A stretch of 64,000 nt of DNA from assembly GCA_037043235.1 (NCBI GenBank), contig JAWRVZ010000178.1, forward strand, positions 231,759-295,758, read 5' to 3'. Of this stretch, positions 24,301 through 33,224 are shown one piece after another. Position 1 is the stretch's first letter. Each line of letters begins with the position of its first letter. This DNA comes from Rhodeus uyekii (taxonomy: Eukaryota; Chordata; Actinopteri; Cypriniformes; Acheilognathidae). The position numbers and the translations under genes were made by a program. The notes beneath the pieces were generated by a model. It was not told the origin of the DNA. It worked only from the letters and a program-made list of their open reading frames with translations, and searched no databases.

Positions 24301-27300
24301 TTTAATTGTATGCATTTTCTCAGATGTATTTTGATGAAGCATTTCATAGACTTTGTGAAAAGCTACGTTGACATCATTCACTACTCTAACAGTAGTCGAG
24401 ATCATATGGGTGTGCAAAAGAGTGGAACAATGTTTTTCTCAACAGCTATTTGGTGACTAAGCGTTTGTTTATCTGTCTTGATTTGCTTGTCTTGTTTGTT
24501 TCTCGTAATTTCGCAACAAATGCATTATTTCTATGGGCCTTAAGGCAACAGCGCCTTTTCATTAGCAAACGGCAGTGGAGATGCAAATGAGGCTCCATTC
24601 ATCAGTCACCTCTCAGATAAATAGGGCGACCGTTAATGGAAGCTGAACACAGGCATATACTGCCCCCAGCTGGTAGGAGCACAGCATGAACCTGCTCTGA
24701 CGTTTACACCAGATCAATGGTTCTAATATTTATTTCCCCTTTATATCATACTTCATAATGTCAACCAGATATTTTGGTCTGTAAAGGGCAATTTGAAACA
24801 CAGAAGTTCCTTAAGAGGTTTAACTAAAAGTATCTGATGCAAGTGTGCAAGGAACTGTGAAACATTTAGTCAAGTCATGACAAACACATTAAACTAAGAA
24901 GCAGAGACAAAAGTTTTAAAGAACAATATGCATAAAGAAGCCATTTCATGATTTATTTCCCCCTTCAAGTCTATTTTGAAGTTCGTCAATTATAATTTTT
25001 CACTTTTGTTCACCTTTTCTCTGAACTTACAATAAAACGTTCTGTCTCCTGAAAGAAGAAACAGCGCTTTAATCCACTTTAATTTAACTGTCCGTTCCTT
25101 CTATAATATTGTGATGGGATCATAAAACAGTTCCCACTGCAATATAGAGTTACAACAGTTAAGATCAGACCTCAAATGATCAATGACCTTATTAAAGGGC
25201 CAGTCACACAGCGAAAATGCATGAATCACGCACAAATTACACACAGATTTTCGTTTCTGCGCGGAGTGTGCGTCGTATGCGTAATTCGTCGGTGGAACGA
25301 ACGAGGACCGTCAGTAATTGTAAGTGGATGTGCGTCGAAGGCGGTTTGTGCGTGATATTGAGTTTTGAACGGTTAAAAAAAAAATTCCGACGCACAGCTG
25401 TGCGTCAGTGTGCGTTATTCATGAGTCGATGTGCGTAGTTTATGCGTCGCGTATGCGTGACTATGCGCGGGACACGCGTCGACCGTCAGTGCTTATGCGT
25501 CGAAACCACGCACGTCCACATCCGTCCACTGACGCCCCACCTTCATATCACGCATGAACCGCACACGTGTCACGTTCATTCCACTGACAATGTGGATTCT
25601 GAAAGTGCTTGTTCGTGGAACGTTCGCGAAGCATGCGTGTTTGTGCTCCGTCAGTGATTCGTGCGTAGGGTGTGCGTCGAATGTTCGTGGAATACTTTGG
25701 TCAATTTCTCGACGCACAAGCACGCACAAACCAAATCTGTGCGTGATTTGTGAGTGATTTGTGCGTGATCGGCTGTGTGACTGGCCCTTAAAAAAAAGAA
25801 AACTTTACCGGATTGTTCTTCGCCAAGGAGTTGTGTGAGTGCCAGATTCTACAAGTTTTGCCAACCTTCATACACATTACTGTTGCTGGCTATCAACAGT
25901 TTAGAAATAATAGAGTCTGCTCTGCTTACATGGATGGTCATGAATGAATGTTTCCTCACATCACAAACGTTTTTAGTTTCATTAAAATATCTTTTTGGAC
26001 TGGGGAGGGAGTTTTGAGTCCTAAAGTTACACAGAATGTTTTCACAGCATATCAAACTCATTTAGCTCAGAATATCCAGAAAAAAATGTGATCTGTGATG
26101 ATATTACTACTTTTAAAAAAAATATATCAACATGCATTTTTTCTACCTCCTGCAGTTCTCCAGACATGGTTTTTGGTTTCTCTCTGTGATATCTTTCAGA
26201 AATCACTTGCTGGCTCGAGCGCATCTCATCCTCAATCTCCTGTAGACGTCTCTCCACCCGTAACGAGACCTAAGACACATCATGCAACTCAATCCTGACG
26301 TAACATGCCATTTTCAGCCAAAGCACAAGTTTTCTTTGTTCTTCAGTATATCATGTTCTGTACCGCAGGTCTCCTTAGAAACTGCATTCAACTTAAAGCA
26401 GAAGAAAAGACACAAAAAAAATTCTACGAGGAGCAAGAAAAGTGGTTGCAGGCAGCTAAAAGAACAGATGCTGTGCAACATTAGCAGCACTTACGGGCTC
26501 TTCTCTCTGTGGTGCCTGAATGTGGCCTGCAAGATTCTCCAACGTCTTCTTGGTTTCTATGTCAATCCTTTTGAGGGAAAGAAAACACAAAAACACAACA
26601 TTGTGTTTGTAACAATTACACAAGTCATTTATTATCAACATTGAGCATGCTGCTTTGATTTGGACAGGAAGATACATTAAAGGGACCTGTTTCTTCTGCT
26701 GATCTCTCTATCAATGTCATCACCCATCCGAAGCTGATCACTCCGCAGGTCTCTCAGGGACTGATGCATTGAGTGAATCTGAAAAACAAAGATAATTTGA
26801 TTTTGATGTGAGAAGCGCTTGTTTGTGCTATGGTTCTGTGTGGCTGCTTGCCGTAGCGTTGCTTTAGAGTTTCCTTTAAACTCTGATAAACAATAAATAA
26901 AAAAACAATATATGCTATGCTAGGCTGATAAACGAAAATTGATATGAGGTTGCTTAGGAAGTGGGTTGTTAGGTGGTTCCTAGGAATTTGTGGGTGGCTG
27001 CTTAATGAGCCAAGCAACAACAAAAAAAGACATCCCCAAGTCTATTATATTTTCTTCCTTTAGAAATAAATACATGAATCCAAATCATGTAAAATGATTG
27101 TTAGGCTGCATAATTTAGGTCAGTCGGAGCCGGAAACATTCTCATAACATCTGATGTACTCGATACATCAGAAGAAGAATGGCATCTATGCTGATATTGG
27201 TCTCTGTTTATTCCGAGGTTACCGTGGTCAGCCGGATCTGGGCCGTATCCAGATCAGATGAAGGACCTGCACCTGGACACGAGCACAGCACTGCCCTGAA

Positions 27301-30300
27301 GTGTCTGCAGAGACCGTGACTCTATTAAACCCTCCCCTGTGAAGATCATGAACCCATCTCCAATCGGACCAAATTAGACTTGAATTGTTGTCAATATAAT
27401 AATCAAACTATCAATCAAATCAATTAATAATCAAAACTTAACACTTAATATTCATCAATTGTATTAATTCGCCTGCTCTTTTAAGGCTGCCGTTCAGCCA
27501 AAACAAACTTTGTTTAAGATGTTTTCATGTGACCACTGTAAAGCTGCTTTGAAACAATCTGTATTGTAAAAAGCGCTATATAAGTAAAGGTGACTTGACA
27601 TCGATTTTCGAATGTTGCTCGCATGATGTCAATTATCCATAACTGTTCAGGCTCGGTACATAGTGCTTGTGCGCAAAATTCATACAATAAGAAAACAAAC
27701 ACAAGTCAGAATCAGAACCAAAAAAAAAAGCAGTCTCTTTGTAGCAACAGTTTTTTGTGCAGTAGCACGTCCCTTAAGAAGCGATTCTACAGGTCTGAGC
27801 GTATTCATCGGATGAGATGAGAAGAGCCCGCCCTCATGGCAGCACAGCCAATCACATCTTCTTGCATGATTGACAGGTCAGACAGCCTATCAGCGCCACT
27901 TGTCAGTGTGATAGTACAGGTGCCAGAGACAACCACCTTTGCATGAAGCAGGCCGGCCACGCAAGTGGCTTGAGAACAAACACCTGAAGTAGATAAGATG
28001 GAGGAGCCTCTTGCTGCACGAGCCATGAAAAAGCAACAGTTGATTATTGAAGTGAGATTTAAAACATGTTTCCAGGTGTTCTGGTGAGGTAAGAGAACTC
28101 CATTCTCTCTGTTTTATTCTTTAACTTATTTTATAGATATAAGATTAATTGGACCATTTAAATAATTCATCCTCTCATGTTATCATTATAGCTATGGACA
28201 TGACACATTGGTCAGCAGAACCATTATCTCGACAGGCTCGTATCTCTAAAATGAAAACTTATGTACAACCTCACATACATTTTTTTATCTTCTTTGATAC
28301 CTCTTTCACCACTCATGGGTGCTTCAAACATCAACTTCAACATTCCTATGGAACGGCAAACCACCTCGTATAAAATTTGCAACCATGTACCGTTGCAAAG
28401 ACACTGGGTGTATCAGTTTTATCATTGGGCATTTATTTTGCAACTTCTTACAGTGTGATTGAATTCTGTCCCTCTTGAATCTTGGCAACTGGTTGAATTT
28501 AATTTAAATTAATTTATGCATTTGGCTGACGTTTTTATCCAAAGCGACTTACATTGCATTCAAGAAACACATTGACATTTTAATCAGTTCTTGCTTTCCC
28601 TGGTAATCGAACCCATGACCTTGTTATAAACACCAATGATCCAATGACTGGTTGAGGTACAGAAAAGCTGTATTATCAGATGATAAAATGAACATGTTAA
28701 CCAAGATAAATGGGATATCGCTAATCCCATTATCCAAGCAGCCCTAATATGTATTAGGATAATTAGGATTGGAAAATTATATATATATGAATTTATTCTT
28801 GTGTTTCAGTAGTCTGTTGTTTTTACATGTTATTGCATTCTCATTCCACATTTGGATCGATATCTTCCCAGTTGGATTTTGCTTGGTTCTCATCATCACT
28901 TACCGTTTGTTTTCTATTCAATTTAATCAAATATCCAATGGTCATTTATGTAGTTTGCCGTTTGATGTATACAATATCCTTTAATAATTTATTACATCAC
29001 TGTGTTTCTAAAGTACAGTAATACCTCGGTTTACGAGTTTAATTCGTTCCAAGAGCGAGCTCGTAAACCAAAATGCTCGTACACCAAAACAAATGTCCCC
29101 ATAAGAATGCACTAAAAATCAATAAATTCGTTCCACATGACCACAAATGCCCATTTTAAATATTTTTTTGGTTTTACCCTATTAATTGCAGTTAAAATTG
29201 TAACCCTTAAGATCTCATTTAAATACTAATTAATAATTGACAATTAAACTCTAAAAATACTTGACAATTTACTGTAATTTACTTCAGGTTTGAGCAGCCT
29301 GCTTGGAGGAGAGAGAGGAGGGAGGAGGGGGGAGCGCGGAAAGCAAGGATGAAAGCAAATGAGTGAATTTATTATAATAGTGCAGAAAACAAAAGAAGTG
29401 ATAATCCAGAGTTAAAGTCGTGGAACATGGAAGCCACGAAAGAACGAATTCACGGGAGCCGTGAACGGACGAATTCGCGGGAGCCGCGAGAGAACGAATT
29501 CGCGGGAGCCGCGAGAGAACTAGGGGAGTGCGGGGCACAAAGTAACGCAAGGTAAATAGTAACAGCGATTTTTTTAGATAGTTGCACGGGCATAAATGTG
29601 ACGTGCTAAAGGGCTTTTCATCACACTGTTTGCACACCTCTTCTGGCCATTTTTCGAGAAATTTCATCGAAGTTTGGATGAGAACCACAGGAAAAACTCT
29701 TTTGGCAGCATGTAAATATTTTTTGTTATAGTAGTTGTTTTTCGATTTTCAAAGAATGTATGAAAGATTGTTAGTCTAATCTTATATTGTTATGATTACC
29801 ATCTTCTTGGCTAAAAGATGGTACCATTTTGAAAAACGTGAAAAACACATAGTGGCTGCTATCCGGTCCTGAAGTAAACAAGACAGCTCGGGGTTAGTTG
29901 TAACACTAAGCCGCATTGAACAAGTTGCATCAATAATCATATATTTTGCATTGTATTAACCTATTAAAACGTTTTTCATGTCATTACATTGTTCAAAACA
30001 CAATAAATGTAAAAAATAAAGGAAAAAAATATATTTAATTCTTAAGTTATGCTTATGATCATCAAGACGCAACTTTTTTAAACAAATAAAAATATGTGAA
30101 TGAACTTGGTGTTAACTAACATACAACTAACCCGCTGTCTGTTAAAACAAGGCCCCGCTCACGGGGTAAGAAGTCACATTTTACTCCTTGCGCTTTTACC
30201 GATACTGCAGAGAAACGGCAGGTCCGACGAACATGAAAACAGTGCTCATTTGTAGGAGAGGCTTATATGTTGTTTGTATAAAAATATGGTTTGTCTAACC

Positions 30301-31634
30301 CTATTACTTTGTTTATTATTTGGCTAAAACAGTGTATATTTAACTACGTGAACAATAGCGATCACAATTAATTAATGTTTAGAATATGAGGTAAAAAACT
30401 TTTGTAAATCACTTATAAAAGTATCACTGTGGTGAATGATGCAGCCAATGAATGAGTTAAGGGGTGATAAAGGGGTTGGAACCTCCTGACTGTGTTATGA
30501 GAGGCTGTCATTAGGATATTTCATGTAAAAATGCGCACAAGGATGCTGAGCGTTAGGACTTTTTCCACACAAAACTGTGCATGGGTGAGGGAAAAAATTT
30601 ATTGTACACCGATACAATGCTCGTACACCGATTCGACCCTCCATGCTCGTACACCGATTTGCTCATATACCAAGTCGCTCGTAAACCGAGGTATTACTGT
30701 ACATGTAAAAAATTACATGTAATATTTTTTATTTTACATGCTCTTGCCATGTTTACTATTGTTGTTTGATCTTGTGCAGCTTCAAGTGATATCTGACTTC
30801 ATGACTAAGTGATAAGAGAATGTCTTCATTTGAAGGCTTTTAGAGGATGATGTTGTAAAGAAGTAACTTTCCATTCCATTTGTTTTGGTATATTAACGGT
30901 TGTTGGATTTGTAAGTCTGATCATAAAAGTATTTACTAACTAAAATATTCTAATAGTTTCGCCCTTCCCTGGCTTTCTCAGTCAATTTCTTGACTCTTAG
31001 AGGACTATTAATATAGTTTTGGGTACAAGATAAAACACTGATTTTGGATACCAAACAAGACTTTTAACGGCTTTTAGGTGTTAGATAAAACTCTGCTGAC
31101 TGACTTTGTTTACCAGACTCATAAAAAAAAGAAAGAAAAGAAAGCCAGGATATCTTCTGCCATGATCAGGTGTCGTATCTCATGTTTCTTACGTGGAGAA
31201 ATAATCTAACAATTTGAGAAATATTTAAATGCAAAAAAATATGCATGAATATACAATTCTAAAATCTATTCAATTTTTGGATTGAATAAAAATAACTATA
31301 ACATGATAGAATTGGTCATCCAGTACTACCTGCTCTCCAGCTTGAGCAGAGTCTCTGAAACGCACTGCAACAGATCTAGACCGTCTTCTGTTACCTCTGC
31401 CCGCACTCCCATAATCTTTCAAAGGTGATGTGGGGAGGTAGCGCCTTCTATCTATAGGGCAAGAAACACATATCTGGAACTATTGTACTGTATATTTTTA
31501 AGTAGTATGTGCAATGTTAAGATATTTAAAAGCAGTGATTTGTTATAATATAACAATAACACTACCATACAAATGTTTTCGAAAAAATGATTAATGTTCA
31601 ACAAGCATTACTTTACATTACATCAAAAACCAAA

Positions 31635-31688
<54 letters not shown>

Positions 31689-31735
31689 TATATATATATA
31701 TATATATTTTTTTTTTTTTATATATATATATTAAA

Positions 31736-31780
<45 letters not shown>

Positions 31781-33224
31781 CAAAGAATGGTGTGAAAAGG
31801 GAAATTCATCCAGTATGCGGCAGTCCTGTGGGCGAAAATGCCTTGTTGATGCTAGAGGACAGAGGAGAATGGGCCGACTGATTCAAGCTGATAGAAGAGC
31901 AACTTTGACTGAAATAACCCCTATTTTCTGAAGACCCCCAATGAATCTGGGCATCCCATCAAATACCCCGAAACCTATATAAATCATAACCCTTTCTTTT
32001 TTTATTATTATCATGTTTGGTCAGGATATCAGTATACCAATAATTAACATTATTATTACATCTGCAAAAATTATTTTGAAAAAATTCTGAAATGTGTTAC
32101 ACCATTGACATCATCTCACTCATTCACTGCATGCGGGGAGCGAGAACATAAAGCTTCTAAAATGCATGTGCACAGTTCAGTGAAACAATAAGGTTTGGCC
32201 TCTTTTAACGTGATGCAGTTAAACTGCAACAATGAAACTGAAATCATTATTAAGAATAATGCACTTTTCAATCCGTAGAATCTAGACAAAGAGAATAAAC
32301 AAGGCCATTTTTTACCCAAGAAAAGTTCCTTTAGGATTAGATGGGAGATACCCTTTGTAAAGTGCATGATATTTTATGCTTTATATTACAGTAACATGAT
32401 GACTATAATTGCACTACATTAAGATTTCAGTTTACTTACGAATGTAGTCCTTATGTCTTTTTGCTTTAGTGAGCATCTGTGTGAATGTTAGGCTTAGTTG
32501 CTCCCCTCTTATGAGAAATTGGTTTTCAAACGTAAAAGGTAAGTAGTTTGTGTGTTAGGGCCCATGACTAAGTCTGCAGCTGGCAAAGATACTAACTAGC
32601 AGCTTTAGAAGTGTATACTGTGCATTACTATTAACACAACAAATAATTTATTACAAATGACAGTAAATGTATAGACAAGTTTCCATTCATCTGATGAAGT
32701 CGTAGCCTGTGCTGTACCGTCTTCCAGGTCACTGGTGTGCAGTGTGGAGAGGGACGTCCTCCTCAGCCGCTGGCCCTGCAGGTGCTGGACGGACTCCTCT
32801 AAGCTCTCCCTCAACTAAAACACGAGACGAACTCTCAAAACAACACCCTTATCTGAAATCAGAGACAATCCCATACAACTCTGGGCTGCAATGCTCACCG
32901 TCGCCATGGCTTCAGCTTGGTCGTCTGTGTGTTCCTTATACTGTCCCAACATCTGATCCACTTTGTTTAGATTTCGGCTAGTGTCCTGCACAAAAGCACA
33001 GGCTTGCATGTCAAAATATCCTGGTGATCCCAGCTGTACACAACAGAGCAGAGAATAAGGCAGCTTACCTGTAGAGTGTTTGCTAAAGTGTCAATTTTGT
33101 CTGATATGCCTGACACATGTGAGTCCCTGGGAAACCTGCTGTCAGGCCTGATTCGGCTCTGTGTGGACCTCGATCGATGGCCCCTGGCTCTGTCATAGGT
33201 GTCTGATTCACTGGAGGAGTCCAT
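6210..33224 (-). CDS. cep128: CEP128, centrosomal protein 128 (5' two-thirds; 15 coding exons, 3' end outside window)
   Basis: Fifteen exons on the minus strand join in frame into 802 codons with no internal stop. The product is almost wholly charged heptad-like coiled coil rich in E, K, Q, R and L. Landmarks I recognise from the vertebrate CEP128 family are a Ser/Arg-rich N-terminus, NLNKVDQML near residue 57, MHQSLRDLRSDQ near 158, VERRLQEIEDEM near 214, and TEQESILHAIG near 773 followed by SKDSSAKLE. In the family CEP128 is a subdistal-appendage protein of the mother centriole, linked to Odf2/centriolin assembly and ciliary signalling. The human protein is about 1,090 residues, so roughly 250-290 C-terminal residues should lie left of base 6210; I found no further exon in 1-6209. 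Exon phases all agree (junctions 3/4 and 10/11 split after 1 nt, 5/6 after 2 nt, the rest phase 0). It lies head to head with TSHR, matching conserved vertebrate synteny. Confidence 0.93.
6835..6855 (+). repeat. Homopolymer G run (21 bases)
   Basis: An uninterrupted poly-G in CEP128 intron 14. It could fold as a G-quadruplex; its true length is uncertain because such runs are often mis-sequenced. Confidence 0.9.
7252..7416 (-). CDS. cep128: CEP128 coding exon 14 (residues 689-743)
   Basis: It encodes SEAVADGELRRTLQLKVDKM, then KAECDKLTEQL and LLCKYHTLRKQLDVK. The CDKLTEQL and KYHTLRKQL segments align with the family. The acceptor is GTTTGTGTAG and the donor GTAGCA. Confidence 0.9.
7417..8197. 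other. CEP128 intron 13, nothing recognised
   Basis: AT-rich intron with poly-A/AAAG stretches around 7725-7800. No transposon ends or exon-like segments are visible. Confidence 0.6.
8198..8806 (-). CDS. cep128: CEP128 coding exon 13 (residues 486-688)
   Basis: The largest exon, 203 codons, entirely coiled coil. It begins NKEREGVLIQQAEGARRQLA and includes LQGSVKTLSATRAELTARL and LDMERRVHQKELSHL, both matching the family. The acceptor is TTAATCTTCAG and the donor GTTTGA. Confidence 0.92.
8886..9152 (-). CDS. cep128: CEP128 coding exon 12 (residues 397-485)
   Basis: Eighty-nine codons of uninterrupted coiled coil, with KMLAQLKEIQSRSED, RREELRSKAQEAVRQWK and KRLERELQELKEE as landmarks; the KAQE-RQWK element is diagnostic of the family. 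The acceptor is CTTTCTTCAG and the donor GTAAGA. Confidence 0.92.
9596..9894. mobile_element. Pogo/Tigger-like MITE, family P1 copy A
   Basis: Terminal inverted repeats CAGTAATAACTCGGTTTACG and its inverse CGTAAACCGAGGTATTACTG enclose 299 bp with TA on both sides. The CAGT...CTCGGTT..CGAG type end and TA target fit the pogo branch of Tc1/mariner. It is in CEP128 intron 11. Confidence 0.8.
10146..10285 (-). CDS. cep128: CEP128 coding exon 11 (residues 350-396)
   Basis: It encodes CTDLEREIEELRMQLGRISV, then SSEMEELKKCIERKEREKTQ and LAFQVE. The ELKKCIERKEREK block is strongly family-like. I chose donor GTTTGT over the GTTGAG six bases earlier because it keeps the family spacing into exon 12. 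Confidence 0.9.
10360..10495 (-). CDS. cep128: CEP128 coding exon 10 (residues 305-349 plus 1 nt)
   Basis: It encodes MDDMRSQLLRMEKERVDLQR and then EMSLLSSQQRSARRPQDRGV and TSLDS, with a short Arg/Ser break in the heptads. The acceptor is GACCTACAG and the donor GTAAAA. Confidence 0.87.
11212..12297. mobile_element. Pogo-like element, family P2 copy A, with internal insertion
   Basis: The left end CAGTGCAGTTCACTTATCTC and the right end, reversed CAGTGGAGTTATTTTTCGAC, match the two ends of the element at 18279-19187 in the opposite orientation. Bases from about 11700 to 12115 are absent from that copy and are shared instead with 27600-27945, so they look like a later insertion. Confidence 0.72.
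11785..12115. repeat. Segment duplicated in inverted orientation at 27600-27945
   Basis: The reverse complement of this segment tracks the block at 27600-27945 over about 330 bp, sharing for example GAACAGTTATAGATAATTGA-like, TGTCTGACCTGTCAATCATG-like and GGGCGGGCTCTTCTC. It probably represents a dispersed repeat of unknown class. Confidence 0.75.
13247..13321 (-). CDS. cep128: CEP128 coding exon 9 (residues 280-304)
   Basis: It encodes MQQELERLRKQLDQSEGGRD and TLLQQ, 25 codons of coiled coil. The LDQSEGGRDTLL segment matches the family. The acceptor is TCCGCTACAG and the donor GTGAGT. Confidence 0.9.
13889..14802. mobile_element. Pogo/Tigger-like element, family P1 copy B
   Basis: CAGTAGTACCTCGGTTTACG on the left and its inverse with CGAGGTATTACTG on the right, each next to TA; 914 bp. 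The right 300 bp resemble copy A closely, including GTACGAGCATTTTGGGATAC-like sequence. No transposase frame is apparent. Confidence 0.8.
15600..16317 (-). pseudogene. Tc1-like transposase relic (minus strand)
   Basis: Read on the minus strand, fragments resemble a fish Tc1-type DDE transposase: HDWFGGGSVVVWGGI, then LLVYDNPWPHVARVCRQVLD and IDAIDWPSRTTDLNPVENLW, interrupted by stops and frameshifts. A second relic of the same family lies at 42860-43336. Confidence 0.78.
17337..17868 (-). mobile_element. 5S-rRNA-derived SINE (minus strand)
   Basis: The minus-strand head, from about 17866 down, reads CAGCCATATCACCCTGTAGC, then GAAGCTAAGCAGGGTTGAAC and TACCTGGATGGGAGACC, all clear matches to the middle and 3' half of vertebrate 5S rRNA (GAAGCTAAGCAGGGT..TGGATGGGAGACC). 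The body continues for about 400 bp to a tail with AAGCGCTATATAAATGTAAC. It contains two long C/G homopolymers. It is inserted within the DIRS element. Confidence 0.85.
18279..19187. mobile_element. Pogo-like element, family P2 copy B, splitting a DIRS reverse transcriptase
   Basis: CAGTGGAGTTCGGTTATGTC on the left and inverted CAGTGGAGTTCACTTATCTC on the right, flanked by TA on each side (18277-18278 and 19188-19189), 909 bp. The insertion falls just before the YIDD catalytic motif of the DIRS reverse transcriptase, so the host element was already present. Confidence 0.85.
19394..20698 (+). mobile_element. Non-LTR retrotransposon (CR1/L2/Rex-like), endonuclease part and 3' tail
   Basis: Frames at 19413-20546 carry an APE-type endonuclease: LRSLPNKMDELLLL, CFTETWLSDNT, FILVNVYIPPDA, LIILGDFNKVNL, NILDHCYTTIKNAYHSVP and ALGLSDHCVVHLIP. 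The reverse transcriptase is deleted; the sequence jumps to a 3' UTR ending GCAATAAAGCTC and the TGATTC tandem tail (20678-20698) typical of this LINE group. A frameshift separates the two endonuclease frames near 19715-19860. Confidence 0.88.
19651..20546 (+). pseudogene. LINE endonuclease pseudogene
   Basis: About 228 codons from 19860 are uninterrupted and include the GDFN and SDHC-type endonuclease signatures. The upstream part lies in another frame and no reverse transcriptase follows, so the element is dead. Confidence 0.8.
22648..22734 (-). CDS. cep128: CEP128 coding exon 8 (residues 251-279)
   Basis: It encodes SLRRYDAQTPEADEAFRNIL and then QRSENERSK, 29 codons, phase 0. The acceptor is TCCTCAAAG and the donor GTGTGT. 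The next exon lies 9.3 kb away because the intervening intron carries a nested DIRS element. Confidence 0.84.
22735..25195. other. CEP128 intron 7, left part, nothing recognised
   Basis: Contains a poly-purine AAAAAG run at about 22760-22790 and a short AATG repeat at about 23690-23716. No transposon termini or coding segments are visible. Confidence 0.55.
25196..25788. mobile_element. PIF/Harbinger-type MITE, copy 1
   Basis: The ends AGGGCCAGTCACACAGC and, reversed, AGGGCCAGTCACACAGCCGA are flanked by TAA (25193-25195 and 25789-25791), a 3-bp TWA-type duplication expected of Harbinger elements. The 593-bp body is CpG-rich and built from short words such as TGCGTCG, GTGCGTGA and CACGCAC in both orientations. 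A partner copy at 57233-59118 retains transposase-like sequence. Confidence 0.85.
26147..26269 (-). CDS. cep128: CEP128 coding exon 7 (residues 210-250)
   Basis: It encodes VSLRVERRLQEIEDEMRSSQ and then a coiled coil ending SGELQE. It holds 41 codons, phase 0 at both ends. The acceptor is TGTGTCTTAG and the donor GTAGAA. Confidence 0.9.
26495..26567 (-). CDS. cep128: CEP128 coding exon 6 (residues 185-209)
   Basis: One base completes the split Arg codon, then 24 codons read IDIETKKTLENLAGHIQAPQ and REEP, with the ETK-TLE-L pattern of the family. The acceptor is CCTCAAAAG and the donor GTAAGT. Confidence 0.88.
26687..26778 (-). CDS. cep128: CEP128 coding exon 5 (residues 155-184 plus 2 nt)
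   Basis: It encodes IHSMHQSLRDLRSDQLRMGD and then DIDREISRRN, one of the most conserved parts of the family. The acceptor is TGTTTTTCAG. The donor reads GTCCCT, an unusually weak match after position 2, but no other GT keeps the phase needed by exon 6. Confidence 0.88.
27105..27602 (+). mobile_element. Non-LTR element or SINE 3' part
   Basis: The stretch ends GCTGCTTTGAAACAATCTGT, then AAAAAGCGCTATATAAGTAA and AGGTGACTTGACA, a tail type common on fish LINE/SINE copies. No coding domain is visible, so the family is uncertain. Confidence 0.5.
27600..27945. repeat. Inverted partner of the 11785-12115 block
   Basis: Matches the reverse complement of 11785-12115 over its whole length, including GAGAAGAGCCCGCCCTCATG and ATGATTGACAGGTCAGACAG. 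It is not flanked by pogo ends here. Confidence 0.72.
28505..28640 (-). mobile_element. tRNA-derived SINE, 3' portion (minus strand)
   Basis: On the minus strand it reads GGTCATGGGTTCGATTACCA (B-box-like GGTTCGATTACC), GAAAGCAAGAACTGATT, CTTGAATGCAATGTAAGTCG and a tail CTTTGGATAAAAACGTC. The same body recurs at 41638-41790, so it is a dispersed SINE family. Confidence 0.72.
29016..30699. mobile_element. Pogo/Tigger-like element, family P1 copy C (longest)
   Basis: CAGTAATACCTCGGTTTACG on the left and CGTAAACCGAGGTATTACTG on the right with TA at both sides; 1,684 bp. Subterminal blocks match copies A and B (CTCGTACACC, AAATGCCCATTTTAAATA). A central 29530-30180 block differs from the other copies and may be a further insertion. 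No transposase is visible. Confidence 0.82.
29444..29518 (+). repeat. 25-bp tandem repeat, three units
   Basis: Units ACGAATTCGCGGGAGCCGCG plus AGAGA at 29444, 29469 and 29494. The first unit differs at a few bases and the last two are identical. It lies inside pogo-like copy C. Confidence 0.9.
31330..31451 (-). CDS. cep128: CEP128 coding exon 4 (residues 114-154)
   Basis: It encodes RRRYLPTSPLKDYGSAGRGN, then RRRSRSVAVRF and DSAQAGEQ. The basic, Ser-rich stretch is a low-complexity spacer before the coiled coil. The acceptor is CCCTATAG and the donor GTAGTA. Two bases plus 40 codons end in phase 0. Confidence 0.9.
31636..31778. repeat. A-tract plus (TA)n/T-tract low-complexity block
   Basis: About 140 bp of A(n), alternating TA runs and T(n) blocks. 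Several segments are self-complementary. It directly abuts a Tc1 fragment. Confidence 0.92.
31779..31925 (+). mobile_element. Tc1/mariner fragment (N-terminal transposase region)
   Basis: Reads EWCEKGNSSSMRQSCGRKCL, then VDARGQRRMGRLIQADRRAT and LTEIT. This is the DNA-binding region of the same Tc1 family as 3162-4121, and is exactly the part missing from that copy. It is truncated on both sides. Confidence 0.82.
31930..32717. other. CEP128 intron 3 remainder, nothing recognised
   Basis: AT-rich intron; no exon-like, transposon or RNA signals seen. Confidence 0.6.
32718..32814 (-). CDS. cep128: CEP128 coding exon 3 (residues 82-113 plus 1 nt)
   Basis: It encodes LRESLEESVQHLQGQRLRR followed by TSLSTLHTSDLED. 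The 97-nt length leaves one base, which joins exon 4 in frame. I chose donor GTACAG over downstream GT sites because only it gives the phase that keeps exon 4 open. Confidence 0.85.
32899..32985 (-). CDS. cep128: CEP128 coding exon 2 (residues 53-81)
   Basis: This exon encodes DTSRNLNKVDQMLGQYKEH and then DDQAEAMAT, 29 codons, strongly family-like. The acceptor is TTTTGTGCAG and the donor GTGAGC. It is phase 0 at both ends. Confidence 0.92.
33069..33224 (-). CDS. cep128: CEP128 coding exon 1 (residues 1-52)
   Basis: The ATG is at 33224 and opens MDSSSESDTYDRARG, a Ser/acidic then Arg-rich head like that of other CEP128 proteins. The exon ends LANTLQ and is followed by a GTAAGC donor (33068 downwards). 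It holds 52 whole codons, phase 0. A possible 5'UTR part extends to an AG acceptor at 33315-33316. Confidence 0.9.
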
